10,852 bases of DNA from Saksenaea vasiformis B4078 (Eukaryota; Mucoromycota; Mucoromycetes; Mucorales; Saksenaeaceae): NCBI GenBank assembly GCA_000697055.1, contig JNDT01000940.1, positions 1 to 10,852 on the forward strand, written 5' to 3'. Shown one piece after another: positions 1 through 7,223 of the stretch. The notes under the pieces are model-generated. The model saw nothing but the letters and a program-made list of their open reading frames with translations, had not been told where the DNA came from and did not search any database. The position numbers were made by a program, and so were the translations under genes. Every line of letters starts with the position of its first letter. Position 1 is the stretch's first letter.

Positions 1-608
1 TCGATGATAAAGTCACGGCGCCGCTTTTGGGAGCGTTATCAATGACGACGACTTTGTTTGTACTCGTAGGGTGAATGGATGAGCCGGCAGCTATGCATTT
101 AGGTGATGAATAAAACTTTTCATATATGGCTTGGAAGTAAATTTTACCGGTCATACTGGAAGTATTTTGTCCACTGGCGGTGGCGGTGACACTAGCGGGT
201 GCAGGTGTTGTTTTCTCAGCGGGAGACGTGACTTCAGCTTTTGCTTTTGGTGATGTAGAAGATGCTGTAGGAGCCTTCAAAGTATTTTCCGGTAACGCTG
301 AGGATGCCGCAGGCCTACAACGAGAATTAAACTTCACGCTACCACCAGAAAATAAAATAAAAATGTCGACCTACCAATAATCACCTATACAACCTTGGTA
401 ACATGCAATATTTCCCTTGCAGTCAAAAACGCAGCTGTTTGTTGTAGTCACTAATAAAAAAAAGTGATTGGTTACGAATTGGTTTCTTTGGCAATCTACG
501 TGCCATACCGCATTTGTCCATGCAGGCTTGATCGGATGATTTACAGTTGCATGCAGCCCAACAGGGCATTGCAAATAGAAGAAGCCATGAGAAGGTGGAA
601 AGTATCAT
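1..608 (-). CDS. Secreted cysteine-rich protein with Ser/Thr/Pro/Ala stalk, four exons, 3' end missing
   Basis: Exons read on the minus strand are 608-509, 450-375, 314-148 and 90-1; every intron starts with GT and ends with AG, and the reading frame stays open for 144 residues to the window edge. Residues 1-18 form a signal peptide (short N-region, hydrophobic LLLFAM core, cleavage plausible after CWA). The mature start carries two four-cysteine modules: C20-x1-C22-x6-C29-x3-C33 and C40-x3-C44-x5-C50-x3-C54, closed by a GDYWP segment. After residue 60 the chain is rich in Ala, Ser, Thr, Pro and Lys, as in an O-glycosylated stalk. Such architecture is common in fungal wall or GPI-anchored proteins; the anchor signal would lie beyond base 1, so secretion is well supported and anchoring is inference. 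No enzymatic motif is seen and I do not recognise the family by name. The ATG at 608 is chosen because it directly begins the signal peptide. Confidence 0.72.
91..147 (-). other. Possible intron 3 of the cysteine-rich protein gene (57 bases, frame-neutral)
   Basis: Donor GTAAAA at 147 and acceptor GCATAG ending at 91 flank 57 bases that are AT-rich and of typical intron length. The length is a multiple of three and contains no in-frame stop, so the frame is open with or without removal. Retention would insert 19 residues rich in Tyr, Phe and Lys, unlike the low-complexity stalk on both sides; this favours splicing. Confidence 0.55.
315..374 (-). other. Intron 2 of the cysteine-rich protein gene
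   Basis: A 60-base intron with donor GTAGGT at 374 and acceptor TTGTAG ending at 315. It is phase 2 and restores a Trp codon, so the protein reads GDYWPAASS across the junction. The exon 2 frame otherwise meets TAG at 373-371, which overlaps the donor. An alternative donor at 381 (GTGATT) was tested and puts exon 3 in a frame other than the long Ser/Ala/Pro-rich one. Confidence 0.72.
451..508 (-). other. Intron 1 of the cysteine-rich protein gene
   Basis: A 58-base intron with donor GTATGG at 508 and acceptor TATTAG ending at 451, preceded by a T-rich tract. It is phase 1: the split codon gives Val34, joining the first four-cysteine module to the second. Without splicing, the frame of exon 1 runs into a stop codon just after the acceptor, so the intron is required for the second module. 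Confidence 0.8.
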
Positions 609-644
609 AATAATGATCGATCATAAATGTTATCCATGGTTTTC

Positions 645-652
645 TTTTATTA
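645..652 (-). promoter_or_regulatory. TATA-like element of the cysteine-rich protein gene
   Basis: TAATAAAA on the minus strand, about 37-44 bases upstream of the start codon at 608. It is the best TATA-like match there; the flanks are purine-rich. This is a weak motif-only call. Confidence 0.3.
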
Positions 653-999
653 CTTTTTCTTTTTTCATTAAGCCTCCTACATTCCAACATCAATCAATGG
701 GTTCCCCTCCCCCCTCTCCTGCGGCTTAATTGGGCGGATGTTTAATTTATATCCAAGACATCCTTGGTGCACCAGTGATATGTCCATAAGAGGGAATCGA
801 ACAATGATTGACATGTGAAAACCAAGCAACAAGAGATGAGGACGTTTCCAAATGATTGGGGTTCCCCACACGCCCACATGCTGAACGCTGTTTCCCACCC
901 AGCTCACCGCACTGATCGCCATGCTGTAACACGTCGAACAGGCAGAAGTGTTTTAATTTTTTTTTTTTACTCATTCCCAGATTCCCACACCAAAAGTTG

Positions 1000-1009
1000 T
1001 ATATATATA
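1000..1009 (+). promoter_or_regulatory. TATA box of the bZIP gene
   Basis: An alternating TATATATATA run lies 59-68 bases upstream of the chosen bZIP start codon at 1068, a suitable distance for a short fungal 5' leader. The upstream in-frame ATG at 1023 would leave only about 14 bases after the box, which is one reason to prefer the ATG at 1068. Confidence 0.5.
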
Positions 1010-1067
1010 CAAACGATCGTGTGTGCAGATTCAACTAATTTCTTTTTCGTTGTTGACAACACTTCCT

Positions 1068-2796
1068 ATGAGCGATATTGCTTTTGAACATTTTGACCCC
1101 GAGATTGAACTGGGAAATCTGGATGAAAACGGTAAACCTATTCGCCCTCGCAAAAAGCCTGGTCGAAAACCAAACCCTCCTTCGCCTGCACAACGGAAGG
1201 CTCAGAACAGGGCGGCTCAAAGGGCGTTTCGAGAACGAAAACGACGAGAGATGCGCGAGGCCGAGACAACGGTGAAAAAGTGCCTTCACATTCGAGACCA
1301 GGCTCTCCGAGAAGTGAAAGGGTTACAGAAAAAGGTGGAGGAGCTTCGATATGAAAACAACTATTTGAAAGGTTATGCGCTGACACTCAAGTTGGCTTGT
1401 TTGGCCAACCGTGTGGATGTGCCAAAGTTTTGGGATACGGGAGCGACGGACGATACGGGATCTGAGAGACTGACTTTTTCCCGAACGGAGGGTATCCCAC
1501 AATCATTGGAATTCTTCCTCGACAAAGACAGAAATATCATCAGCATTGACCGACGGCACGTTTCTCGCTCAAACGAAAAATCGGTGTTTGAATGCTCACC
1601 CCCTTCCCAGTTGGTGGATCTAGCAGAAGAACTTTCGTTGAGCCCTGATTCCTCTGGCAGCTCTAGTGATTCGTTCCTCAGTCTGCATTCCAGTTCCCTC
1701 TCACCAATTATGTCGGACAACTCACTCAATTTTGAGGATCTATCTACACCAATGGATATTTCACGAACCCTTTCAACCATTGCACCCCAATTAGCCAATC
1801 ACCTCGAGTCTTCCTTCTTCCAGCAACTCTTAAATACAGATTTGATGACTACACTTAATAATGGCGAATTCAATCTTGCGGAACAACTTCCTCCAGAGTT
1901 GATCGCACACGTGCCAACAGAATGGCGATCTCTGCTACAAACCCTTGGTGGTTCCAAACCAACGAAAGAGCAAGGAATTGGAGAGCTTGGAGATCTTCCT
2001 TCAGCAGCAGCGATCATCAAACAAGAAGATGTGAAGGAGACTGAGGAATGGGATGCCAAGACGGGTTTATTGCGATCAACTACAAAATTCAACCCCGACC
2101 ACCATGACGAGCTACCATCTACGGATAAAAAGATCCTGCCACCGATGTCACCCTTGGAAGCCCTGAGCTATTTGCGAGCAATGAAAAATGTAGATCAGGA
2201 TACACGGGCATTACATACACCAAGTATGTATCATATTTTTTTTAATGATCCAACGTTTTGACCATCTCCTTGTAGCTGAATTGCAACGCACGATCCCTCA
2301 TGACACCCGGATTGACGTGGTGCCGGGAGCGGCAATGCGTGACCATATGATTATTTTCCAGGACTTCTACGACGCGAACGAGCTCTTCAATTATCTGTTG
2401 GAATCAGCTACGTTTTTGGGGGGTGAGCTGGGTAATCCGGACTGCTGGTTTGTATCGCCTAGCTTCCTAAGCAAGTACTGGTTCCTCTGCCCCAACCATA
2501 AGCCGCAGCGTTTAGATAATGTAGTGGATATCATGGTATCACTAGGGCAACGGATGATCGAGATGATGTTCGAACGGAAACAAATGTACATTGAACGAGA
2601 ACGCTATGCGGATTATTTCCCATTACCTCAGGATGCAGGTCAACCGCAAACACTGTCTGGCACAGATATCCCTCTAGGTAAATAAGAGAAGAAAATGTCA
2701 CTGGAATGTTACTGACAGAAAGTTCCATTTGTTTGTATAGATGTTGTTATGAATATGATGGACACGATGCCACGGACTACTGCCTTTACGGCTTAA
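1068..2796 (+). CDS. bZIP transcription factor, Pap1/Yap-type basic region, DUF3425-like C-terminus
   Basis: Exons 1068-2223, 2276-2677 and 2741-2796 encode 537 residues. A nuclear sequence-specific DNA-binding regulator is expected. The basic region (about 42-60) contains N47-x2-A-Q-x2-F-R55, the signature of fungal Pap1/Yap proteins, preceded by a PRKKPGRKP stretch (27-35). Heptad d positions from residue 65 are A, C, A, L86, L93, L100 and L107, giving a coiled-coil dimer interface whose first three positions lack Leu. Residues about 188-245 are Ser-rich and acidic, a plausible activation segment. Residues about 387-460 resemble the fungal DUF3425 domain (PGxxMRDHMI, then a WxVSPxFLxKYWFL block). 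There is no Yap1-style redox cysteine cluster and no HapX-style cysteine repeats, so oxidative-stress or iron sensing cannot be assumed. The ATG at 1068 was preferred to the one at 1023 because of TATA spacing and because the first 15 residues of the longer form are hydrophobic and noncommittal. Confidence 0.9.
2224..2275 (+). other. Intron 1 of the bZIP gene
   Basis: A 52-base intron with donor GTATGT and acceptor TTGTAG. It is phase 1 and the split codon gives Thr386. It joins the exon 1 frame, which would otherwise stop at 2259-2261, to the frame carrying the DUF3425-like domain. Confidence 0.88.
2678..2740 (+). other. Intron 2 of the bZIP gene
   Basis: A 63-base intron with donor GTAAAT, a good branch-point match TTACTGAC (2709-2716) and acceptor GTATAG. 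It is phase 1 and gives Asp at the junction, followed by an 18-residue tail ending at TAA 2794-2796. If retained, the protein would end two residues after the donor (Gly-Lys-stop). Confidence 0.78.
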
Positions 2797-3066
2797 TATT
2801 TCTTCCTTTGTTTTATCCCTCTTCTCACCCATCATTGTCATTTACTTTAGCTACAAATTTTTTTTGTTTTCATACTTATTTTCTGTACAAATCACTCTTC
2901 CATTTTGATAGAACGACCTAATGTTCTGTAATTCGACTATTTCATTTTTTCTTACTTGGTTACGATTGGTGCATTGGATTAACCCGTATCACCTAAAACT
3001 CCATGTGATTTTTGTGCCTGAGTTACGTGTCCCTCGGTTTATCCGAACCCTGGAAATACACACACG

Positions 3067-3098
3067 CAGAGAGAGAGAGAGAGAGAGAAAGAGAAAGC
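3067..3098. repeat. AG/GA dinucleotide microsatellite
   Basis: About ten uninterrupted AG units from 3068, continuing into an imperfect GAAAGAGAAAG purine run. It follows a short CA-rich stretch (3058-3065). The tract is homopurine on the plus strand. Confidence 0.9.
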
Positions 3099-3925
3099 AG
3101 GTGTGCTCCTGAGCTCCACACCGTGTATGCACACAACTTCAAATGTGAAATGCCCTTGGAATCGTTGAACCTGTCGTGTGAACGGGTTTGTGTTTCCAGG
3201 GAGGATAAAAGGAGATGGGATCAGTTAATAACATCCATGATACGGCGTTGAAAAAGTTTTCCCAATTCCCCCATTCTCCCTTCTCCCCCAAAAAATTCAT
3301 CCTCAGATTCGAGTTTGTATTGTAACTTCGTACTTATCGTTATATTCTCCTAGCCATACCATTATCACTATTCCCCTTCCGCAAACATGTTCATACAACC
3401 TCGCAGTTAAACCCCTGCCACGTTCCTGTAGCATTCCCTTGTAAATGACAGCCCGCATCATGCTGTTTTCTTTTCTATTGGATAAAACCTCTCTCCTTTT
3501 CCATGCCAAAAAATCGCCACATATCCAAACAACTGTGCCGATGGGGGAAACGCCCTAGGAAACTGGGGTGCTTTTGTGGGGGGGGGAAATTGTCAATCAC
3601 TTTACTGATCCTTTTTGTATTCTTTTTCTTTCTGCTTGTCATTGTAACTTGTATCCAAAAATAATTTATTGGCAAATCGAGAATTTTCAACGTGCCTTTT
3701 GCATTAAACCAACAGGCCTCTGCCCAGATTACATTAACATAAAAAAAATCCTATTTCTATATTTACTAATGTTGTGTATGGTGTTGCTCTCTATACTTCC
3801 CCTCTCTCTCCCTTCTCCTTTCTATGTATTCTCTGATAGCTACCGATCGGCGCCGGGTGTTTACTTCCTTTTAACCTAGTCTATCCCAGAAATAAACTCA
3901 GATCCAACCTATCTCTCTTCTTTCT

Positions 3926-3971
3926 GGCAGTATCGCTCTTGCTAGACCAAGGGATCACTGCCCTGGGGCAG
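3926..3971. other. Two mutually exclusive hairpins in the convergent intergenic region
   Basis: GGCAGT (3926-3931) pairs with ACTGCC (3957-3962), reinforced inside by ATC/GAT and CTTG/CAAG. CTGCC (3958-3962), part of the same right arm, can instead pair with GGCAG (3967-3971) across a four-base loop. No RNA family is recognised; the strand and the existence of a transcript are unknown. Confidence 0.35.
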
Positions 3972-4084
3972 GAAAGAAATGGGGTTCATGCATGCAACTT
4001 TCTCTTTTTGGACGCATAAAATTTGGTATGGTTACACCGTAAATGACACACACAAAAGAAGTACAACACCGACGAAAGGTTGTT

Positions 4085-4090
4085 TTTATT
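4085..4090 (-). terminator. Possible polyadenylation signal of the GATA-like gene
   Basis: AATAAA on the minus strand, about 280 bases past the stop codon at 4371. It is the first exact AATAAA seen downstream on that strand. Fungal polyadenylation signals are loose, so this is a weak call. Confidence 0.25.
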
Positions 4091-4370
4091 TGATTCAATT
4101 ATCTTTTTACTAGAATGAACACAAGATGACTGCATAGAAACAGGAGTTGTAAAGATGTGGAAAAAAATCATAGCTACAAGTGAAAAGAAAAGAAAAAATG
4201 AACAAATGTACGAAAACAGAAGTATAGCATGGAAATAGGGACAGCCATAATTCAATGAAAAAAATAAGCATGATGGGATGACATATGGAATGATGATAGA
4301 CATAACAATGAAGAGAAACATGCTACGGAAGACGTGGCTGATGAGTGAATTAAGAGGGACTAGCTTCCAC

Positions 4371-5948
4371 TCAGCGCTGACCAGCTGAGCAGGGATAGTC
4401 TGACGACCAGATCGGATATGCCGATGCACCAAAGGGATCATAAGATTTGTTGCATGAATCCATCTGAGAACCCGGTGGTAGACGGCAGGAAGTCGAATGA
4501 AGAAAATATGATGACGGTGTCGTTGGTGATGACAGAACGCTCAGTGGACTACTGCTACCGCTATTGTTGTTATTTGCCTGGTCGCCGAAAATCTGTTGCT
4601 GTTGTCCTTGTCCATTGCAGGTGGAACCTAGTGAAGATGGAAAGCAAGCATCATCACTATGGAATGCAGTTGCAACTGAACTCCAAGACGATGCCGATGA
4701 CCGACGAGAGTCCCGTTGTGCACTGTTGTCGTTGCTGCTGCTGGTACTGCCACTGGGAGAGGTAGCACTGTTTGCAGGCGAAAAATCTTCCCAAGACCAG
4801 GAGGACCAGTTGACCAGGGTTCGCACATCAACTTTGCGTTTTGCTGCCTTGAGAAAGAGTTCTGCTGGTCGAACTTTTCCGTGCCTTAAGTAATAACTCT
4901 TACACGTTTCGCACCAATGGCCATTGCCACAGAGGTTCTTGTACCATTGGTGTGTTTGACGGACATTGCAGTTAGCGCAGTATTTTTGAGATCGCGGCCG
5001 GCTGCCAGTCGTGGAAAGAGCTGCCTTGGGTGGATAGTACATGACCGAGGAACGACCACTGGACGAGGCAGTGTCTTTGTTGCATGCTGGAGCTCGGACG
5101 CGTGGACCAGACTTGTTATTCAATGCGAGTCGCAAGGGCCTTTTTTCTCCATGCTTATTTTCGTAGCGATAGCAAGCGACACAGAGGCCACGGCGAGAGC
5201 ATGTCTTCATAATGCAGTTGCTACACATGGGCTTGCTCTTGCTTGGGCGTTCTTCATTCAGGAGCTGCACCAGCGTAGTGTACAGAGCGGGCTGTTCATC
5301 CGACGTACCAAAGTTAGGACGCGGTAAGCTGTGGTAGTCAAGGCCAGCGCGGTCAAACAGAAAGTTGCTAAGCTCAATAGCAGAATTAAGCTTGGCATAA
5401 TCAAAATCGTGAAGATTAAAACGGAAGAGTGTATTCAAGACATGATTGAGGCGGTAGATGTGATCCTCCTTTGCAGATTCCGTGTGCTCCAGGAACCGTA
5501 CATCCGTGCGACCGGGTGTTGAGCCATGTTGTGTGTACTGGAAGAGATGAAGCAGCCATGTTGGGAAGAAAATAAAATCCGGCGCGACAAGTTGACTTTT
5601 CTTCTTCTCTGCTCTGAAGAAAACGGCTAGAAGGCGCATTTGTTCGCAAAGCTCTGTTGACCGGATGGGCCTCGACGCTTTACCCGTACCAATGTGGCAA
5701 CGGAACGAGCTATTCATATGTCTACCAATGACTTTGATGTGAACTGGCGTTTCGTGCATAAAAGAGGTAGTCCGCGACTTGGAGGAAATAACGGCACCGG
5801 TCAATGTATTACGGTCAGATGTGTATTGGAAACGAAAGCCTCCTTTTTCCAGCACTTGTTCCCAAGTTGTCATCAGGTCGTCATGATCGATTAGTGCTTT
5901 GTTGTTAGTTTCCGGCGCTTGTTGAATAAGTAAGTCAGAAATATTCAT
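4371..5948 (-). CDS. GATA-type zinc-finger protein with two fingers, the first shortened
   Basis: A single 525-residue open frame with no intron needed. Finger 2 (C324-x2-C327-x18-C346-x2-C349) has the GATA hallmarks: Thr332 and Trp335 after the first pair, then YYLRHGKVRP (352-361), and a basic KAAKRK tail. Finger 1 (C242-x2-C245-x10-C256-x2-C259) keeps the same seven-residue distance from its last Cys to a His-Gly pair (266-267) and an RP end, but its loop is eight residues shorter and it has an extra Cys250. A nuclear DNA-binding or cofactor role is inferred. Residues 1-235 look globular (mixed hydrophobic, Trp, Phe, His) but match no domain I can name; no PAS domain is evident, so a White Collar identity is not supported. 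The C-terminal part (about 386-525) is low-complexity Ser/Asn/Gln/Pro, typical of a regulatory tail. The Met at 5948 is the first in-frame start. Confidence 0.85.
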   Translation of the reverse strand: MNISDLLIQQAPETNNKALIDHDDLMTTWEQVLEKGGFRFQYTSDRNTLTGAVISSKSRTTSFMHETPVHIKVIGRHMNSSFRCHIGTGKASRPIRSTELCEQMRLLAVFFRAEKKKSQLVAPDFIFFPTWLLHLFQYTQHGSTPGRTDVRFLEHTESAKEDHIYRLNHVLNTLFRFNLHDFDYAKLNSAIELSNFLFDRAGLDYHSLPRPNFGTSDEQPALYTTLVQLLNEERPSKSKPMCSNCIMKTCSRRGLCVACYRYENKHGEKRPLRLALNNKSGPRVRAPACNKDTASSSGRSSVMYYPPKAALSTTGSRPRSQKYCANCNVRQTHQWYKNLCGNGHWCETCKSYYLRHGKVRPAELFLKAAKRKVDVRTLVNWSSWSWEDFSPANSATSPSGSTSSSNDNSAQRDSRRSSASSWSSVATAFHSDDACFPSSLGSTCNGQGQQQQIFGDQANNNNSGSSSPLSVLSSPTTPSSYFLHSTSCRLPPGSQMDSCNKSYDPFGASAYPIWSSDYPCSAGQR

Positions 5949-6017
5949 GATAATTGAAAAGTAAAGGAATTAATTAGCAAGGAAAAAAGGCAAGTGTTCT
6001 TGGTGTGGTTCAATGGC

Positions 6018-6025
6018 TATTTATT
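6018..6025 (-). promoter_or_regulatory. TATA-like element and A tract upstream of the GATA-like gene
   Basis: AATAAATA on the minus strand lies about 70-77 bases upstream of the start codon at 5948. Immediately upstream of it is a ten-base A tract (minus strand; T10 at 6028-6037). The layout mirrors the bZIP promoter, where a T tract also precedes the TATA box. Confidence 0.35.
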
Positions 6026-6580
6026 CCTTTTTTTTTTCTTGTCTCAGAAAAAACGCATGACAACGGCCACCCAAAAACCTCAAATAAGGGGTAGCTTTTT
6101 ATAATTTTTCATACTCATTTCCTATTGCGATACTACCGATGCTGATACCTTTTTTCATCATTTCTTTGTTCCAGTGCAAAATCGAAACGTAGCTTGGGAG
6201 TAAACAAATAGGAACTAGCGTTTGTATCATAGGCAGGTCTGACGTAAAGACCTTCATTAGTATAATATTGACAAGGTTTATAAAAAAAATTACAGTTCAT
6301 CCCCCATTTCTTCCCTGACAAAAGCAAAATAAACCCTTTCATTGTCTGTCACAGCTGCCCCAGACACTTCTTTTTTTCTTTTGCTGTTGCAGGCTAGCTC
6401 GTGTCAACCACAAGACAATGGAATAGTGATCCTTCATCCTCCCTACATCTCGATCCCCTTCAGTATCAACATCGGTTTTCTTTCCACTCCCTGACTCCAT
6501 TCCCCCGACGACCATCTCTACTCCATATTCTGATAGTAGAAAAAAATACACACCCATACACCCGCACACACAGGTTGAAC

Positions 6581-6597
6581 GTTTGGATGATCCAAAC
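6581..6597. other. 17-base palindrome GTTTGGAT-G-ATCCAAAC
   Basis: Two perfect 8-base arms around a single central G. The shape suits a dimeric protein binding site, but no gene start lies near and a palindrome this long can occur by chance in 10 kb. Confidence 0.3.
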
Positions 6598-7156
6598 TCC
6601 TTATCTCGTGGCCCTAACTATCGCGTTAAATAAAAAATTAGACGTAAACCTTGCAGCTATGGTTGCAGCCATAATGCATAGTAACAAACAGAGAAAGAAA
6701 ATAGCACGATAGAAAGAAAAAAAAATACGAAGTAGGTGTGGCCTGTTCTCGAGATGAGTACTTCCCCTGTAAAGCATAAATTTTCTAGGGTGCTTCCGAT
6801 TCGCCACCGACCCTAATCAATTTCTTTATGCCCTGAATCACAAGACCTTTTTTATTGGATCAGTATGTTTTGATTTTTTGCTATTTCAGTTAGCAAAGCC
6901 GCGCTTTTTAATTTGTATCATGACGCTTACCTGCTATCCATATCATTATTTACCTAGATGTTCTGCACAAATACAACAACGACAACCGCAGCTTCAGAAC
7001 AAACGTATACTGCGAAACAAAAAATGTTTATTAACACGTGATGCTACGTTCACAGGCGCACGAAACGATCATTCTCTTTTGCTATCAATGCTTCCGTATT
7101 TGATTTGTTTCCTGCATGGATAATCTAGCCGTAAGATGGGCAACACAGTGAAAGAT

Positions 7157-7223
7157 AAGGACGTGAATGGAAATATGTTGATATGTGCGCGATTTACAAC
7201 CATTCACGAGAATCAAGGTCCTT
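7157..7223. other. Inverted repeat / candidate long hairpin
   Basis: CGTGAATGG (7162-7170) is perfectly matched by CCATTCACG (7200-7208) across 29 bases. An outer AAGGA (7157-7161) pairs with TCCTT (7219-7223) after a ten-base one-sided bulge, and AAAT/ATTT can pair inside. The bulge overlaps a small CAAGG-T-CCTTG palindrome (7214-7224). No transcript is demonstrated. Confidence 0.3.

Larger units (their letters stand above)
609..1067. promoter_or_regulatory. Divergent promoter region between the cysteine-rich protein gene and the bZIP gene
   Basis: These 459 bases separate two divergent start codons. Visible elements are a TAATAAAA box on the minus strand (645-652); a 12-base perfect palindrome ATGATCGATCAT (613-624) just upstream of the minus start codon; a C-rich patch near 704-720; two ATTGG boxes (CCAAT on the minus strand) at 729 and 855; a T12 tract (957-968) that would disfavour nucleosomes; an AP-1-like TTACTCA (967-973); and a TATA box (1000-1009). 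Short ORFs in either direction here look like non-coding shadows. The element calls are motif matches only. Confidence 0.5.
2797..4370. other. Convergent intergenic region, no supportable gene
   Basis: This 1.57 kb region lies between the stop codons of the convergent bZIP and GATA-like genes, so it should contain both 3' untranslated regions. It holds pyrimidine-rich stretches, an AG microsatellite (about 3067-3098), a G9 run (3578-3586) and a pair of overlapping hairpins near 3926-3971. The ORFs in it (up to 103 residues on plus; 151 on minus, overlapping the GATA gene end) are low-complexity or hydrophobic translations with no recognisable domain. No tRNA or snRNA pattern was found by eye. 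Confidence 0.6.

Noticed and set aside
180..380. A 66-residue plus-strand ORF of Ala/Gly/Val composition
   Set aside because: It is the antisense of the stalk-encoding exon 3 of the cysteine-rich gene.
766..776. The 11-mer GTGCACCAGTG occurs both here and near 7324
   Set aside because: The shared stretch does not extend in either direction; chance similarity around a GTGCAC palindrome.
791..803. A GGGAATCGAAC stretch resembling a tRNA T-arm on the minus strand
   Set aside because: The T-stem does not pair and no D-arm, anticodon arm or acceptor stem is found around it.
1373..1798. A 141-residue ORF antisense to the bZIP gene
   Set aside because: It lies fully inside the bZIP exon on the opposite strand and its translation mirrors the Ser-rich segment; a shadow frame.
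1068..2796. Assignment of the bZIP protein as HapX or Yap1
   Set aside because: The basic region fits the wider Pap1/Yap class, but the cysteine-rich repeats of HapX and the redox cysteine domains of Yap1 are missing, so no gene symbol is given.
3926..3955. TGGCAGTATCG similar to the U4 snRNA start, and a GGTCTAGCAAGAGC tRNA D-arm-like stretch on the minus strand
   Set aside because: The rest of U4 (and a partner stem) is absent, and no T-loop or acceptor stem supports a tRNA.
3986..4441. A 151-residue hydrophobic minus-strand ORF resembling a membrane protein
   Set aside because: It overlaps the end of the GATA-like coding region in another frame and then runs through its AT-rich 3' flank; the hydrophobicity comes from T-rich DNA and there is no domain.
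6133..6342. A 69-residue minus-strand ORF starting like a signal peptide
   Set aside because: The hydrophobic start is short and followed by charged residues, with no cleavage motif or family likeness; too weak to call.
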